IMG/VR virus record: IMGVR_UViG_3300050821_004433
Location: 1-22,552 of that record
Strand: one strand, 5' to 3'
Source of the DNA: a virus
DNA: 22,552 nucleotides
The notes below the pieces were generated by a model that did not search any database, was not told where the DNA came from, and saw only the letters and a program-made list of their open reading frames with translations. Below, piece by piece: positions 22,077 through 22,552 of this stretch. Every line of letters starts with the position of its first letter. Position 1 is the stretch's first letter. Position numbers and translations under genes: made by a program.

Positions 22077-22552
22077 TCAGAACGGAATGTCGTCGTCGTC
22101 GACGACGCCGGCCTGGCCTTGCGGCTCCGGAATGCGAGCGCCGCGCTCCGACGCCGCCTCGCGAGGCGCGCTCGAGCGGCGGTGGACTCCCGTCTCGCCG
22201 TCGACGTCTTCGTCTTCGTCGGCGGTCGCAAAGGCGACATCCCGCCATTGCGCGAACAGCGGCTCGGTGATCGCGGAGAGCGCCGGATCGGTGTAACCGT
22301 CGCCACGATATTTATAGCCGTAGTAGACTTCGTTGGTGGGCCCGATATTGCGCACCGCGCAGATCTTGTAGCGCTGGAAGAAGGGATCGACCGGCTTGGC
22401 GTCGACCATGGCGAACAGCTGCCGCGCCTCTTTGACGCCGGAACGCGTGTTCAGAGTCAGAGCGAGCGTGTTCCAATCGGGCAGAAACCAGAGCACTTCG
22501 AAGGTTAGAGTCGCGGCGGGCGGCGAGTTCTTGTCGTCGTCGCGCGAAGAGC
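22077..22552 (-). CDS. Protein with SSB-like acidic tail (5' end outside window)
   Basis: The frame is open to the right edge, so the N-terminus is missing. The visible 158 residues hold a mixed alpha/beta domain (NTLALTLNTRSGVKEARQLF, QRYKICAVRNIGPTNEVYYG) and then a low-complexity acidic region, ending DDDDIPF. The tail is the hallmark of bacterial and phage single-strand DNA-binding proteins, which use it to recruit partners. The body does not look like a canonical SSB OB fold, but phage versions vary. An internal GTG at 22496 could be a start if the gene were short. The role fits a replication operon. Confidence 0.6.
   Translation of the reverse strand, partial: SSRDDDKNSPPAATLTFEVLWFLPDWNTLALTLNTRSGVKEARQLFAMVDAKPVDPFFQRYKICAVRNIGPTNEVYYGYKYRGDGYTDPALSAITEPLFAQWRDVAFATADEDEDVDGETGVHRRSSAPREAASERGARIPEPQGQAGVVDDDDIPF

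Noticed and set aside
22066-22248. Arg-rich N-terminal extension of the DUF3102-like gene
   Set aside because: Runs of Arg arise from the antisense/shifted frame of the acidic tail of the neighbouring gene; ATG 22065 gives a sensible protein.
1-22552. tRNA, rRNA, insertion sequence or attachment site
   Set aside because: No cloverleaf-like sequence, transposase or integrase was recognised, and there is no gene-free stretch over about 60 bases.

Overview
The window is part of a tailed-phage (or prophage) genome, most likely of the short-tailed podovirus type. It is GC-rich, and almost every gene touches or overlaps its neighbour by 1-8 bases. There is no terminase, portal, capsid, polymerase or integrase gene here, so the rest of the genome lies outside. 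The host is probably a high-GC proteobacterium. A DUF3309-like protein, a family I know mainly from alpha- and betaproteobacteria, points weakly that way.

Left arm, + strand, 1-15096: a late (virion and lysis) operon. It opens with the last codons of an upstream gene, then a lysis cassette: a 17-codon leader peptide, an M15-type endolysin, and two tiny two-helix membrane proteins as holin candidates. Next come a head-tail adaptor-like protein, two tandemly duplicated tail-fibre genes, a small fibre-associated protein, a collar-domain fibre with a histidine-rich segment, and a large P22 gp10-like candidate. Two small proteins follow, then a string of low-complexity Q/A/P-rich virion proteins. 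One of these carries an S74 intramolecular-chaperone domain. Another joins an L,D-transpeptidase-like motif to a peptidoglycan-hydrolase domain. The last two large ones are probably ejection or internal-virion proteins.

Right arm, - strand, 22552-15084: an early, replication or takeover operon transcribed towards the first. In order of transcription it holds a protein with an SSB-like acidic tail, a lower-GC DUF3102-like protein, a ParB/DGQHR-like protein and several small proteins of unknown function. These are followed by a PD-(D/E)XK-like nuclease, a Cro/CI-type regulator, a winged-helix-like protein and a SNF2-family helicase. At least five small single-helix membrane proteins lie in this arm. 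Two of them (34 and 43 aa) are short enough to be missed by standard gene calling. The two operons collide at 15084-15096, where the two last genes overlap by 13 bases at their 3' ends.

The most notable feature is the tail-fibre duplication at about 2920-5020. The C-terminal carbohydrate-binding-like module of fibre 1, together with the first codons of the gene after it, is present a second time. Between the fibres, those first codons survive as a six-codon micro-ORF that stops one base before the start of fibre 2. It looks like a gene remnant turned into a translation-reinitiation leader. Each fibre ends in a divergent, AT-richer tip of almost equal length flanked by near-identical DNA, a layout suited to swapping receptor-binding tips by recombination.
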